From Saccharibacillus deserti (GTDB lineage: Bacteria > Bacillota > Bacilli > Paenibacillales > Paenibacillaceae), in NCBI RefSeq assembly GCF_013618475.1, contig NZ_JABJVN010000008.1, positions 62,001 to 126,000 of the forward strand: a stretch of 64,000 bases of DNA. Reading direction: 5' to 3'. The notes under the pieces were generated by a model. It was not told the origin of the DNA, ran no database searches, and saw only the letters and a list, made by a program, of their open reading frames with translations. The first letter of the stretch is position 1. Each line of letters opens with the position of its first letter. Shown here piece after piece: positions 25,971-35,479 of the stretch. The position numbers and the translations under genes were made by a program.

Positions 25971-25999
25971 AAAAACCGCTTCGACCGAAGCGGTTTTTT
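25971..25999 (-). terminator. Terminator of glnS
   Basis: AAAAAACCGCTTCG / CGAAGCGGTTTTTT, symmetrical, with T on both sides. The remainder of 25700-25970 shows no gene or other element I can support. Confidence 0.88.
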
Positions 26000-26030
26000 G
26001 GCAGCTCTATTGCGGCTAAAATTTCTTTTT

Positions 26031-27734
26031 TTATTTTTTCGGCATTTTGAACGAACTCTTCATCGATACGATCCGGCCGAACACCGGCTTGCCCGGTTCC
26101 GACAGCTGCGGATCGACGTTGAAGTAGCCGTGACGGAAAAATTGGAACTTGTCCTGCGGCGCGGCGTCTTTCATCTGCGGTTCCACAAAGCCCTGTACGA
26201 TCTCCAGCGAATCTTTGTTGACCTTCTTGAGGAAATCGTCCACTTCGTCCGCGGAAACGTCGTTCGTCTCGTCGGTCGCCGGTTCTTCCGACTCCTCGTC
26301 TTCGCCGAGCAGCGGCTCGTACAAACGGAACTCGGCCGGCACGGCTGCTGAAGCGTCCACCCAATGGATGGTGCCTTTGACTTTGCGGGCGTTGAAATCG
26401 CTGCCGCTCTTCGTCTCCGGATCGTACGTGCAGTGGATCTCGACCACTTCGCCGCTGTCATCCTTGATAAAGTCATGGCACTTGATGAAATACGCATGCT
26501 TCAGGCGCACTTCGTTGCCCGGGAACAGACGGAAATATTTGCTGACCGGCTCTTCCATAAAGTCGTCCCGTTCGATATAGATCTCGCGCGAGAACGGAAT
26601 TTGGCGGATGCCCATTTCTTCGTTCTCCGTATTGTTTTCGGCCGGCAGCAGCTCGCTTTCGCCTTCCGGGTAGTTCGTGATGACGACTTTGAGCGGACGC
26701 AGCACGGCCATCGTTCTCATCGCTTTCATCTTCAGATCTTCGCGGACGAAGTGCTCCAGCGTCTGGATATCGACCAGGCCTTGGCTTCTTGAAATCCCCG
26801 TCTCGTAAATGAAATTCTTGATCGCGTCCGGCGTATAGCCGCGGCGGCGCAGACCGGAAATGGTCGGCATGCGGGGGTCGTCCCAGCCGTCGACCAGATT
26901 CTCTTCGACCAGCTTGCGCAGTTTGCGCTTGCTCGTCACCATCGTCGAGACGTTCAGGCGGCCGAATTCGTACTGGCGCGGCTGCGCCTCCATCTCGCAC
27001 TGGCTGACGACCCAGTCGTAGAACGGACGCTGATCTTCGAACTCGAGCGAGCAAAGGGAATGCGTCACGCCTTCGATGGCGTCTTCGAGCGGATGCGCGA
27101 ACGTGTACATCGGATAGATGCACCATTTGTCGCCCGTGTTGTGGTGCGTCGTATGCGAAATGCGGTAGATGACCGGATCGCGCAGGTTGATGTTCGGCGA
27201 AGCCATGTCGATCTTCGCGCGCAGGACGCGTTCGCCGTTCTTGAACTCGCCGTTTCTCATCCGCGTGAACAGATCGAGATTCTCTTCGACGGAGCGGTCG
27301 CGGTACGGGCTGTTGTGGCCGGGTTCCGTCAGCGTGCCGCGGTTCTCGCGAATCTCGTCGGCCGATTGGTCGTCGACGTACGCGAGGCCTTTGTTGATGA
27401 GCAGCACGGCACGGTTGTACATTTCGTCAAAATAATCCGAAGCGTAATATTGGTTGTCCCACTCGAAGCCGAGCCACTTAATGTCTTCCTTGATCGAGTT
27501 GACGTATTCGACGTCTTCCTTGACCGGGTTCGTATCGTCGAAACGCAGGTTGGTGCGACCGCCGAATTCGTCCGCCAGCGCAAAGTCGATAAAGATCGCG
27601 CGTACGTGTCCGATATGCATGTAACCGTTCGGTTCCGGAGGGAAGCGGGTGACGACCTCTTTCACTTTGCCGCTCTTGAGGTCTTCTTCAATAATGCTTT
27701 TAATAAAGTTCGGTGGGGTCTTGGCATTCTCCAC
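26031..27734 (-). CDS. glnS: Glutaminyl-tRNA synthetase
   Basis: Class I synthetase that charges tRNA-Gln. [12 protein letters not shown] carries the HIGH motif, VTSKRKL is the KMSKS-type loop, and [12 protein letters not shown] and the C-terminal beta-barrel anticodon region follow. With GTG 27734, after AAAGG nine bases upstream, it has 567 residues; a TTG at 27743 touches the ribosome site. An acidic stretch ([12 protein letters not shown]) near residue 480 is inserted in the anticodon-binding part. Most Bacilli use GatCAB instead of GlnRS, so the gene marks a lineage that acquired it, as some Paenibacillaceae have. Confidence 0.96.
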   Translation of the reverse strand: MENAKTPPNFIKSIIEEDLKSGKVKEVVTRFPPEPNGYMHIGHVRAIFIDFALADEFGGRTNLRFDDTNPVKEDVEYVNSIKEDIKWLGFEWDNQYYASDYFDEMYNRAVLLINKGLAYVDDQSADEIRENRGTLTEPGHNSPYRDRSVEENLDLFTRMRNGEFKNGERVLRAKIDMASPNINLRDPVIYRISHTTHHNTGDKWCIYPMYTFAHPLEDAIEGVTHSLCSLEFEDQRPFYDWVVSQCEMEAQPRQYEFGRLNVSTMVTSKRKLRKLVEENLVDGWDDPRMPTISGLRRRGYTPDAIKNFIYETGISRSQGLVDIQTLEHFVREDLKMKAMRTMAVLRPLKVVITNYPEGESELLPAENNTENEEMGIRQIPFSREIYIERDDFMEEPVSKYFRLFPGNEVRLKHAYFIKCHDFIKDDSGEVVEIHCTYDPETKSGSDFNARKVKGTIHWVDASAAVPAEFRLYEPLLGEDEESEEPATDETNDVSADEVDDFLKKVNKDSLEIVQGFVEPQMKDAAPQDKFQFFRHGYFNVDPQLSEPGKPVFGRIVSMKSSFKMPKK

Positions 27735-27952
27735 GGATATCAACCTTTCGTTATTCCCAGATTCTTTGATACAAATAAGCCTCGTTCCTTCTCCAGCTTG
27801 CTGCTTCTAAATATAACGCAACCGGCAAAAGCGTTCAATCGAAACGCCCGGGTCCGCTTGGCGCGTCGGCGCCTTTCGTTTCTTTTGACGGCCTCTGCAC
27901 GATCGGGTAGCATGAAGGTTATCATCCCGACCCAAAAGGAGCGAAAGGCCGT

Positions 27953-28510
27953 ATGTTCGTTTTTCCGTTAAAAGAATCCCTGATGCTCAAGCCGCTGCGC
28001 GGCGGGCATGCCCGCGAACTGCTCGCACTCGTCGAAGAATCCCGCCACACCCTGCGCCCCTGGATGCCCTGGACCGGGCAGATGCAGAGCCTTGCGGATG
28101 CCGAGGAATTTATCGCGGCGGCCGCTCGGCTCTATGCCGATAACGATGCGGTCACGGCCGGCCTCTGGGAAGACGGGCGCCTTGCGGGAGTGATCGGTTT
28201 TCATGAGATCAACTGGCGCAGCCGCTCCGCACAGATCGGTTATTGGCTCGGCGGTTCGTTCGAAGGCAGGGGCCTGATGTCGCTCGCCGCCCGCGCTTTG
28301 ATCGATTATTCGTTCATCGAGCTGGGCCTCAACCGGATCGAGATTCGCTGCGCCACCTCGAACCGGCGCAGCCGGGCCGTTCCGGAGCGGCTCGGGTTTC
28401 TGCTCGAAGGCATACTGAGACAAGCCGAGAAACTGGACGACGGGTATATGGATCATGCCGTTTACGGCATGCTGGCCGAAGAATGGAGCGCGAAACGGCC
28501 TCTTTTGTAA
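27953..28510 (+). CDS. GNAT acetyltransferase, RimJ/RimL-like
   Basis: A 185-residue acetyl-CoA-dependent N-acetyltransferase. The motif-A region reads YWLGGSFEGRGLMSLAARAL and is followed by LGLNRIEIRCATSNRRSRAVPERLGF, which places it with RimJ/RimL-type ribosomal-protein acetyltransferases such as YdaF or YjcK. AAAGGAGCG precedes the ATG. The true substrate is unknown. The gene converges on the next GNAT gene with only 13 bases between. Confidence 0.88.
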   Translation: MFVFPLKESLMLKPLRGGHARELLALVEESRHTLRPWMPWTGQMQSLADAEEFIAAAARLYADNDAVTAGLWEDGRLAGVIGFHEINWRSRSAQIGYWLGGSFEGRGLMSLAARALIDYSFIELGLNRIEIRCATSNRRSRAVPERLGFLLEGILRQAEKLDDGYMDHAVYGMLAEEWSAKRPLL

Positions 28511-28523
28511 CCCGCCCCGGCAG

Positions 28524-29024
28524 CTACAGCAGCCAGCAGCCCATCAACACATCGTCCACATACTGTCCTTCGATCACATATTCCCGCGCAAGCCGTCCTT
28601 CTTCCCGAAAGCCGCAGCGTTTGTAGAAGCGGATCGCATCTTCATTGGTCGACAGCACGCGCAGACGCAGCTTTTTGACGCCCCGGCGGAGCGTGTGCAG
28701 TTTGACGGATTCCATCAATTTGCGGCCGACGCCCAGCCCTTGATAAGCCGGATGCACCGCAATATAAATTTCCGCGACATGCGAGTTGGTGAACATCATC
28801 GTAGGCGGCCGCCAGCCGACACAGCCGATCACAAAGCCGTCGCATTCGGCGACAAGCTGATTTTCCGGCGGACAGCTGCGCAGGTAATGCGTACGCGACT
28901 TCCAGACCGGAATTTGCGGCGAATTGCGCGAATTCCAGACCAGCTTGTCGATTTTCATAAGCGGCTTGGCATCCTTGATCTGAGATTCCCGAATCGTCAC
29001 TTCATTTTCAATCACCCGCTTCAT
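28524..29024 (-). CDS. GNAT acetyltransferase
   Basis: A 166-residue N-acetyltransferase with the acetyl-CoA motif AVHPAYQGLGVGRKLMES and the downstream TNEDAIRFYKRCGFREEGRL. The fold is standard GNAT; substrate unknown. GGAGGAGCGGGG precedes the ATG. It lies 17 bases after an MFS gene in the same direction, so the two form an operon, which may mean it modifies or protects against the exported compound. Confidence 0.87.
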   Translation of the reverse strand: MKRVIENEVTIRESQIKDAKPLMKIDKLVWNSRNSPQIPVWKSRTHYLRSCPPENQLVAECDGFVIGCVGWRPPTMMFTNSHVAEIYIAVHPAYQGLGVGRKLMESVKLHTLRRGVKKLRLRVLSTNEDAIRFYKRCGFREEGRLAREYVIEGQYVDDVLMGCWLL

Positions 29025-29041
29025 CCCCGCTCCTCCTCGGC

Positions 29042-30256
29042 CTATTGTCTTTCTATAGTGATCGCCCTGCCGGAGACCTGGAGCCTATGATTCAATACGA
29101 AGAATCCGAAGGACAGGACGGCGGCCGCCACGGCCAGCCAGGCGACCGGTTCGAGACCGCCGCGGTCGTACAGAACCCCCATAATGTAAGGCCCGATTAC
29201 CCTGCCCGCCTGTCCGATCCCGCCCGATATCCCGAGATAGAACGGCGCGTTGACGCTGGTGCGTTCGGAGATAAAAGCTGGCATTGCCGGCTGGAACAAA
29301 ATCTCCCCGATCGTGGCCAGGAACATCGCCGCAACCATGGCCCCGTACTGCGGAAACAGCAGGATCACCGTATAGCCCGCCAGGTAGAACAGACTGCCCG
29401 CCGTCATCTGCGTCTCCGGCTTGCGGGCGAACGTCCGCTTCATCCACGAAATAAGCGGTTGGAGCGCGAAGATCAAGACACCGTTCATCGTCCACAAGAT
29501 GCTGTAATGCGAAGCCGGTTGGCCTTCGGACAAGATGGACGGCGACACGCCGCCGTTCCAGATACAGTTGCCCAGCCACAGAAACAAAGCGCCGATCCCC
29601 ATATACAGATACACACGCGTGTTCAGGAGCAGCGGCAGTGCCTTTTGCTCCCTCTTCGACGTCTTCGCTTCGATATGCAGACCGCCGGAGCGGTCTACCC
29701 GATTCAGATAGACGAAAAAGTATCCGGCGAACAGCAGGCAGGTCACGCCGTTCAGCACGAATGTCAGCGGAAACGACAGGTCCGCCAGCGGTCCGCTGAT
29801 CGCCGTCCCGAGCGCTACGCCGATATTGTTGCCGACGTAGATCGTATTGAAGATCTCGCCGCGCCGGGATGCGAAGCGGAAACCGACGAATGCTTGGATC
29901 GCCGGCAGTGTCATGGCATTGCTGAAGCCGACGATCAGCATCGTCAGCATGTATACCTGCCAGTGCGAGCTGACGACCGGCAGCGCGAACAGCGACAGCG
30001 CGTTGATCAGCAGCGAGCCGACCAGCAGTTTCTTGACGCCGATCCGGTGATACATCGCTCCGCCGACCAGCTGTCCGCCGATACCGCCGAGCGACTGCAG
30101 CAGGATGACCAGGCCGGCATCCTGCATGCTGCGGCCAAGCTCGCCGAAGACGTACATCGTCGTCAGCGGCCACATCAGCGCGCTGCCGGTCGAGTTGATA
30201 AGACTCGCCAGCAGCAGCGCCTGAATTTCTTTGGGATATCGCTGAAGCCAGTTCAT
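29042..30256 (-). CDS. Major facilitator superfamily transporter
   Basis: About 404 residues with twelve helices. The sequence MYHRIGVKKLLVGSL after helix 2 and NRVDRSGGLHIEAKTSKREQ in the central cytoplasmic loop fit the MFS drug-exporter layout. Substrate unknown. GAAAGAAGGG precedes the ATG. The GNAT gene follows 17 bases downstream in the same operon. It is unrelated in detail to the MFS gene at 24 kb. Confidence 0.87.
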   Translation of the reverse strand: MNWLQRYPKEIQALLLASLINSTGSALMWPLTTMYVFGELGRSMQDAGLVILLQSLGGIGGQLVGGAMYHRIGVKKLLVGSLLINALSLFALPVVSSHWQVYMLTMLIVGFSNAMTLPAIQAFVGFRFASRRGEIFNTIYVGNNIGVALGTAISGPLADLSFPLTFVLNGVTCLLFAGYFFVYLNRVDRSGGLHIEAKTSKREQKALPLLLNTRVYLYMGIGALFLWLGNCIWNGGVSPSILSEGQPASHYSILWTMNGVLIFALQPLISWMKRTFARKPETQMTAGSLFYLAGYTVILLFPQYGAMVAAMFLATIGEILFQPAMPAFISERTSVNAPFYLGISGGIGQAGRVIGPYIMGVLYDRGGLEPVAWLAVAAAVLSFGFFVLNHRLQVSGRAITIERQ

Positions 30257-30341
30257 GAGCGTTCTTGCCCTTCTTTCGTCCTTCGTTCATGCCGGATGTC
30301 CCGGCATGATGATCGGATGGTCTGACAGCGTACGGATCCGG

Positions 30342-32456
30342 TCAGGATGCCGAGTCCGCAGAATCCGGGTCCGCCGGGCGGATCTCGACGGTCGTCGAGA
30401 AGAATGTCGCGCCGCCGCCAAGGTCGGCAATCCGGGAAGACGTCAGTGCATTGGCAAGACGCTTCGAAGCCCGGGGGCCGTCTTCCGATCCGCCGGACCA
30501 CCATAATCCCTGGCTGACCACCGTACCGGGCAGCATGAGGTCGGTGACGGAAGCCTTGAGTCGGTAAGAGCCGCGATCGTTGTAGGCTTCGACGAAATGT
30601 CCGTCTTCTAGCCCTCGGGATTCCGCATCCAGCGGATGGATCTGGAGCAGCGGTTCTTTTTCCATCGATTGATGCTTGCCGACGTTCGCGAACGTCGAGT
30701 TGAGGAAGTTATGGTTGGGCGGACTGATAAACATCAGCGGATAACGGCCCTGCCGCTCTGCCCGGTTCTCGCCGTCAAAGCCTTCCTCAAGCGGCAGATA
30801 GGTCGGCAGCGGCGGCAGACCCAGCGCTTCGAGCTGCCGCGAATACAGTTCGATCTTCCCCGAAGGCGTCGCCAAGCGATTCAGGTAATCGGCTTTGGGC
30901 GCCAGATCGAGTTCGACGAACCGTTCTTCCTTGAGCCTCGCAAGCGTCACCCCGTTCAGATACGGATTGTCCGGATTGTCGAGTGCGGCGGCGATCACCG
31001 TCTCCTCGCTTTCTTGGAAAGCTTCTTCTTCGAAGCCCATCGCTTGGGCGAGCAGCTTGAACAGTTCGAAATTGCTTTTGCTCTCGCCGGCCGGTTCGAT
31101 GACCGGCTGCTGAAGCTGGACATAATGATGCCAGTACGACGTATACAGATCGGTATTTTCGAAGCTGGACGTGGCCGGCAGCACGATATCGGCGTACTTG
31201 GCCGTATCGGTCAGGAACAGCTCGTGTACGACCGTGAACAGATCTTCCCGCTCCAGTCCTTCTCGTACTCGCTCCGATTCCGGCGCCACGACGGCCGGAT
31301 TGCTGCCGAATACGAACAGCCCATGCACCTTGGGCTGCAGGGTCAGCAGCGCGTCGGCCAGTTTGTTCATATTGATCGTGCGTACGCCCGGGTTGGGGCG
31401 CAGTTCGGGGCGCTGCAGCGCCCCGTCGTTCAGCGACGCATACGCGCCGTTGGACTTGAACGCCCCGCCGCCCCGCTTCCACTGGCCGGTCAGCGCCGGC
31501 AGACAGGACACGGTCCGCACGGCCATGCCGCCGTTGTCGTGATGCTGAAGCCCGTTGCCGATATGAATATGGCTCGGAGAAGTCTCGCCGTACATCAGGG
31601 CGAGGCGGACGATATCTTCGGCCGGCACACCGGTGATGCGCGAGACCCGCTCCGGCGTATACGCCTGCACATGCTCGCGCAGCTCCTCGTGTCCGAGCGT
31701 ATGCTCCCGCAGGAAAGCCTCGTCCGTCATTCCGCGTTCGAACAGCACGTGCATCAAGCCGAGCGCAAGCGCCGTATCCGTGCCCGGATACAGCGGAATA
31801 AACCAATCCGCGCGGCGTCCGGTCAGATTCTTGTGCACGTCGATCACGACGACGGTCGCGCCGTTCTTGCGGGCCTGCTCCATCAGAACGGCCTGGTGCA
31901 TGCTCGTACTGACGATATTGCCGCCCCAGACGATGAACAGCTTGGCGTTCAGCGTGTCCCGCGGGCTCGAACCTCCGCCGAAGCCCATCGTATATTTCCA
32001 ACCGGCGTTGCCCGCCGAGTTGCAGATCGTGTAGTCGAGTTTGGAAGCCCCCAGACGGCCGAAGAATCTGCGGTCCATGCCTTCGGCGTTGAGCACGCCC
32101 ATATTGCCGTAGAAGCTGTAAGGCAGAATGCTCTCGCTCCCATGTTCCTCCGACAGACGCTTCAAGCGGTCCGCGATTTCCGCAATCGCTTCCGGCCAGG
32201 AGATGCGGACGAATTCCCCGGAACCTTTCGGGCCCGACCGTCTCAGCGGATACAACAAGCGCTGCGGATGGTTCACCCGCTCCGCCATATTTCTGACTTT
32301 ATTGCAGATCGCTCCCTTGGTCTCGGGATGATCGGGATTGCCTGTGACTTTGACTATTTTGCCGTTTTCCTTATGCAGCAGCAGGCCGCACGTATCCGGG
32401 CAGTCGAGAGGGCAGACTGCCGGAAATACGCCGCTCGGCCGTTCGGTCATGTTCAT
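30342..32456 (-). CDS. Molybdopterin oxidoreductase, YyaE-like
   Basis: A 704-residue member of the DMSO reductase family. VCPLDCPDTCGLLL followed by GAICNK gives the cysteine pattern for an N-terminal 4Fe-4S cluster. Later landmarks are FIVWGGNIVSTSMH, VFGSNPAVVAP, the metal-ligand region around the SNGAY and ATSSFENTD segments, and the C-terminal molybdopterin-binding domain with SPPNHNFLNSTF. No twin-arginine signal is present, so it is cytosolic. AAGGAG precedes the first ATG. The physiological substrate of the YyaE group is not established. No electron-transfer subunit is adjacent. Confidence 0.9.
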   Translation of the reverse strand: MNMTERPSGVFPAVCPLDCPDTCGLLLHKENGKIVKVTGNPDHPETKGAICNKVRNMAERVNHPQRLLYPLRRSGPKGSGEFVRISWPEAIAEIADRLKRLSEEHGSESILPYSFYGNMGVLNAEGMDRRFFGRLGASKLDYTICNSAGNAGWKYTMGFGGGSSPRDTLNAKLFIVWGGNIVSTSMHQAVLMEQARKNGATVVVIDVHKNLTGRRADWFIPLYPGTDTALALGLMHVLFERGMTDEAFLREHTLGHEELREHVQAYTPERVSRITGVPAEDIVRLALMYGETSPSHIHIGNGLQHHDNGGMAVRTVSCLPALTGQWKRGGGAFKSNGAYASLNDGALQRPELRPNPGVRTINMNKLADALLTLQPKVHGLFVFGSNPAVVAPESERVREGLEREDLFTVVHELFLTDTAKYADIVLPATSSFENTDLYTSYWHHYVQLQQPVIEPAGESKSNFELFKLLAQAMGFEEEAFQESEETVIAAALDNPDNPYLNGVTLARLKEERFVELDLAPKADYLNRLATPSGKIELYSRQLEALGLPPLPTYLPLEEGFDGENRAERQGRYPLMFISPPNHNFLNSTFANVGKHQSMEKEPLLQIHPLDAESRGLEDGHFVEAYNDRGSYRLKASVTDLMLPGTVVSQGLWWSGGSEDGPRASKRLANALTSSRIADLGGGATFFSTTVEIRPADPDSADSAS

Positions 32457-32662
32457 GACGGACGGCTCCTTTCCCTTGTCGACTCGTAATATCTTTCCGG
32501 CCTTTATTGTAGCATAATTTCTTCGCGAAATATTTTCCCGAATCCTAGAGAGGACTGTTTCAATCCGGAGGGCTCCGGGGTATTAAAAAGCATTGGCAAA
32601 TAGGCAGTAAATGATGTCCCCTTCATAAGCTGTTCCTGCTGCCATATCATGGACCACTCCCG

Positions 32663-32715
32663 AAATTAGCCTTCACAAGATCCTTCCCCCGGACTTGTGA
32701 AGGCTAATTTGTTTT
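32663..32715 (+). terminator. Strong hairpin upstream of the lipoprotein gene
   Basis: AAATTAGCCTTCACAAG pairs perfectly with CTTGTGAAGGCTAATTT, followed by GTTTTG. No plus-strand gene precedes it. It may end a small RNA from 32520-32660 or attenuate the next gene. Confidence 0.7.
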
Positions 32716-32809
32716 GTCCGGCTTTTTTGTATCCAACTTCCTTGCGCATTCAAACGTCTACTACATAACCGCGATTCTATTTGAACGTTAGACCGAGGAG
32801 GAGAGGACT

Positions 32810-33622
32810 TTGCCAAGAAAAAAGCTATGGATCCCCGCAGCGGCCTGCATGCTGGCACTCACCGCCTGCTCGCCGAACGAATGGGCCAATAATGTGATCG
32901 AAGACCGCGTCATTCAAGTCAAACGCTATCCCGATCAGCAGAAGCCGTACGTTGGCTACTCCTCGGGATTCAAAGGGGTTGTATGGAAAAAAGGCGGCGA
33001 GACGCAGCTCCGGAAAGCGTGGGAGAACGTGCCGGAAGCGCAGTCGACGGGTGATCCGGAAGAAGTGGATCTGGCTAAAAGCAATAACGGATGGATGGTC
33101 GAGCTCAAAACGATTTCCGGCAAATCGCTTGAAGAACTCGTGGAGCAGGCGGCCGCCTACGAATATAAGCATAAAGTGAGCGGCGTGCGTATCGATTCCG
33201 AGATTACACAAAACGACTGGGTGATGGCGTCGTTTCCTTATCGGTACAAAGGTGCGTCTTATACCGGAACGATAATTGCCAAGCACAAAGGCAATACGTA
33301 CATTTACAAAAACCTGAGCTTCTCCCCCAATCTGGATCAAGAAGGCAAAATGCTTCCGTTTGTTCCGGGCAACGGTTCCTCGAGCATAGGAAGCACCGAA
33401 GGATACAGCTTCTCTTATTTCGAAGGCACCGTCAACGACGAACGGATCAAACAGATCGTCCTGCATTTCGATAACGCCAGCGAAGTCATCCCGATCGAAG
33501 ACGATCAGCTTACCTATCTGATTAACGACGAACGGGGCGAAAATGGCGAAAGCGATCGGAATCTTCAATACATCGAAGGACTCGACCAAGAAGGCAGAAC
33601 CGTATATACGTGGCAGTATTGA
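32810..33622 (+). CDS. Putative lipoprotein
   Basis: A 270-residue secreted lipoprotein of unknown function. A charged N-terminus, a hydrophobic core and the lipobox LTAC (cysteine about residue 20) predict signal peptidase II processing and membrane anchoring outside the cell. The rest is hydrophilic with many aromatic residues and no motif I recognise. The start is TTG 32810 after GAGGAGGAGAGG. A hairpin terminator lies 95 bases upstream and another follows the stop, so it is monocistronic. Confidence 0.8.
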   Translation: MPRKKLWIPAAACMLALTACSPNEWANNVIEDRVIQVKRYPDQQKPYVGYSSGFKGVVWKKGGETQLRKAWENVPEAQSTGDPEEVDLAKSNNGWMVELKTISGKSLEELVEQAAAYEYKHKVSGVRIDSEITQNDWVMASFPYRYKGASYTGTIIAKHKGNTYIYKNLSFSPNLDQEGKMLPFVPGNGSSSIGSTEGYSFSYFEGTVNDERIKQIVLHFDNASEVIPIEDDQLTYLINDERGENGESDRNLQYIEGLDQEGRTVYTWQY

Positions 33623-33629
33623 TAAAAAG

Positions 33630-33660
33630 AACCTCGAGAGGCGGAGGCCTCGGGATTTTT
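33630..33660 (+). terminator. Terminator of the lipoprotein gene
   Basis: AACCTCGAGAGGC pairs with GGCCTCGGGATT (GU pairs allowed), then TTTTT. Confidence 0.55.
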
Positions 33661-33793
33661 AGTCTTTTCAACGCATTTTTACAATCCCTTTACCCGACGT
33701 TCGGACTGTGCGCTTTTTTACCGCCATGCTATATTGAGAGCATACGTCTTTTTCGCGACCTCATAGACTTTCAACAAAAAGGAGACTTGCATC

Positions 33794-34378
33794 ATGCCAA
33801 ACAGCATAGCGGTATTCTGCGGCTCGAGAGAAGGCGCTTCTCCCGCGTATATGGACAGTGCCAGAGCTTTGGGCCGCGAGATGGCTCGCAGAGAAATCAA
33901 ATTGGTCTATGGCGGTTCGCGCATGGGTCTGATGGGCGCAGTCGCCAACGCGGTGTTGGAAAACGGCGGCCAGGCTGTAGGCGTGCTTCCGGACTTCATG
34001 CAGGGCCGGGAGATTGCCCACACGGGCCTGACCGAGCTGATCATGGTCAAATCCATGCACGAACGCAAAGCCAAGATGGCGGAGCTGGCCGAAGGCTTCA
34101 TTACGCTGCCCGGCGGCTCCGGTACGATGGAAGAATACTTCGAGATTTTCACCTGGGCACAGCTCGGCCTGCATACGAAGCCGACCGGCGTGCTGAATTC
34201 GGCCGGCTATTACGACCCGCTGATCGCTTTGTTCGACCGGATGACCGGCGAAGGGTTCGTCATGCCTCATCATCGGGCGATGATGCTGACGGCCGAAGGC
34301 CCCGCCGACCTGCTGGACCGTATGGAAGCTTACCGGGCACCGGAGAATCCTCAGGTGCTGACCGAAGAACGCACCTGA
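33794..34378 (+). CDS. LOG family protein (TIGR00730)
   Basis: A 194-residue Rossmann-type protein. The motifs VYGGSRMGLMG and LPGGSGTMEE match the LOG (lonely guy) family, whose members remove ribose phosphate from cytokinin- or AMP-like nucleotides. Bacterial members such as YvdD are annotated as cytokinin riboside 5'-monophosphate phosphoribohydrolases; their physiological role in free-living Firmicutes is not settled. AAAAAGGAGAC precedes the ATG. It is a single gene with a terminator 80 bases downstream. Confidence 0.9.
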   Translation: MPNSIAVFCGSREGASPAYMDSARALGREMARREIKLVYGGSRMGLMGAVANAVLENGGQAVGVLPDFMQGREIAHTGLTELIMVKSMHERKAKMAELAEGFITLPGGSGTMEEYFEIFTWAQLGLHTKPTGVLNSAGYYDPLIALFDRMTGEGFVMPHHRAMMLTAEGPADLLDRMEAYRAPENPQVLTEERT

Positions 34379-34458
34379 TCGGGCCGGTTCTTTTGGACAC
34401 AACCGCAAAAGAACGACTCGAACAATAATGGGGTGCTCCCCCTGCTTTCCAACCTGCC

Positions 34459-34506
34459 AAAAGACCCGACCAAGCCGTTAAAACGGCAAGGAGCGGGTTC
34501 TTTTTT
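34459..34506. terminator. Terminator between the LOG and FNT genes
   Basis: AAAAGACCCG...GCCGTT pairs with ACGGC...CGGGTTCTTTT. T-runs exist on both strands. Confidence 0.75.
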
Positions 34507-34536
34507 GGATCGGTTCGGCTTTTGTTCGGTTCGTTC

Positions 34537-35373
34537 TCAAGCGTGCTTCTGCAGCTCGGGAGCCGTGTAACCGGGTAATTTGGCCGCCTCTGCCTTGGCT
34601 TCGGCGGGTTTGCGCAGATAAGTGCCCCAATAGGCGGCGCCGACAAAGATGGCACCTCCGGCCAGATTGCCGAGCCATACCGGTACAAAGTTCACGAAAT
34701 ATTGTCCCCAGGTGAAATGGCCTTCGAAGATGGCGGCCGGAATCAGGAACATGTTGGCGACAACGTGCTGGAAGCCGATCGCGACAAACGCCATGGTCGG
34801 GAACCAGATGCCGAGAATCTTGCCGCTCATATTGTCCGCTCCGTAGCTGAGCCACACGGCCAGAGCCACCAGCCAGTTGCAGCCGATCCCGGAGATAAAC
34901 GACTGCAGGAAGGTACTGTCGATCTTATGCCCGGCCATGTCGACCAACTTGTCCAGGTAAGGACCCGAAGCGGTAAGGCCTACGATATGTCCGAAGAAAT
35001 AGGCGACGAAGAGAGCGCCGGCGAAATTGGCGATCGTAATCAGAACCAGATTCTTCATCATTTCGCCTGTCGTGATGCGCCGCGCCATACGGGCAAGCGG
35101 CACGGCCATCATATTGCCGGTCAGCAGTTCTCCGCCGGCCAGCAGAACCAGAACCAGCCCCACCGGGAATACGGCTGCCCCGATAAAGTTGGCCATGCTG
35201 CCCCATTCTTCCGGCGTGTTCGCGATTACCCGGATATCGAGCAGAAATCCAAGTGCAATAAACGCCCCGGCCAGGAATCCGAGAATCAGCACGGAAGAGA
35301 GCGGATTATGCGCCTTTTTGACGCCGTTCTCAACCGTGACTTCCGCGATTTGCGGCGGTTTGTTGTAAGCCAT
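34537..35373 (-). CDS. Formate/nitrite transporter (FNT) family channel
   Basis: A membrane protein of 278 residues with six helices. GFLAGAFIALGFLL in helix 1, LLAGGELLTGNMM in helix 2, NFVPVWLGNLAGG and the GFQHVVANMF helix are typical for FNT pentamers, which pass formate, nitrite, lactate or hydrosulphide together with a proton. The C-terminal tail is charged and short. AAAGGGGAC precedes the ATG. Two CRP/Fnr- or Rex-like palindromes lie upstream, in line with control of YwcJ-type FNT genes by the redox repressor Rex in Bacillus subtilis. The exact anion is unknown. Confidence 0.93.
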   Translation of the reverse strand: MAYNKPPQIAEVTVENGVKKAHNPLSSVLILGFLAGAFIALGFLLDIRVIANTPEEWGSMANFIGAAVFPVGLVLVLLAGGELLTGNMMAVPLARMARRITTGEMMKNLVLITIANFAGALFVAYFFGHIVGLTASGPYLDKLVDMAGHKIDSTFLQSFISGIGCNWLVALAVWLSYGADNMSGKILGIWFPTMAFVAIGFQHVVANMFLIPAAIFEGHFTWGQYFVNFVPVWLGNLAGGAIFVGAAYWGTYLRKPAEAKAEAAKLPGYTAPELQKHA

Positions 35374-35424
35374 TGTTGATGTCCCCTTTATAGCTAAAAT
35401 TTGAACATTCCCTTGTCGTAACCC

Positions 35425-35430
35425 ATTTTA
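35425..35430 (-). promoter_or_regulatory. Possible -10 box of the FNT gene
   Basis: TAAAAT on the minus strand, 52 bases before the start; no clear -35, as expected for an activated promoter. Confidence 0.4.
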
Positions 35431-35451
35431 GCCCAGAAGATCGGGCAGGTA

Positions 35452-35467
35452 CGTGATAAACGTCATA
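35452..35467 (-). promoter_or_regulatory. Weak Fnr/Rex-like box at the FNT promoter
   Basis: CGTGA-N6-TCATA, centred about 41.5 bases upstream of the start point predicted from the -10 at 35425. Confidence 0.35.
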
Positions 35468-35479
35468 AAATCCGAAATA

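Noticed and set aside
32504-32650. 48-residue minus-strand frame upstream of the molybdopterin oxidoreductase gene
   Set aside because: A GGGAG lies before its ATG, but composition and sequence resemble non-coding DNA, and it would lie in the leader of the next gene without a promoter of its own.
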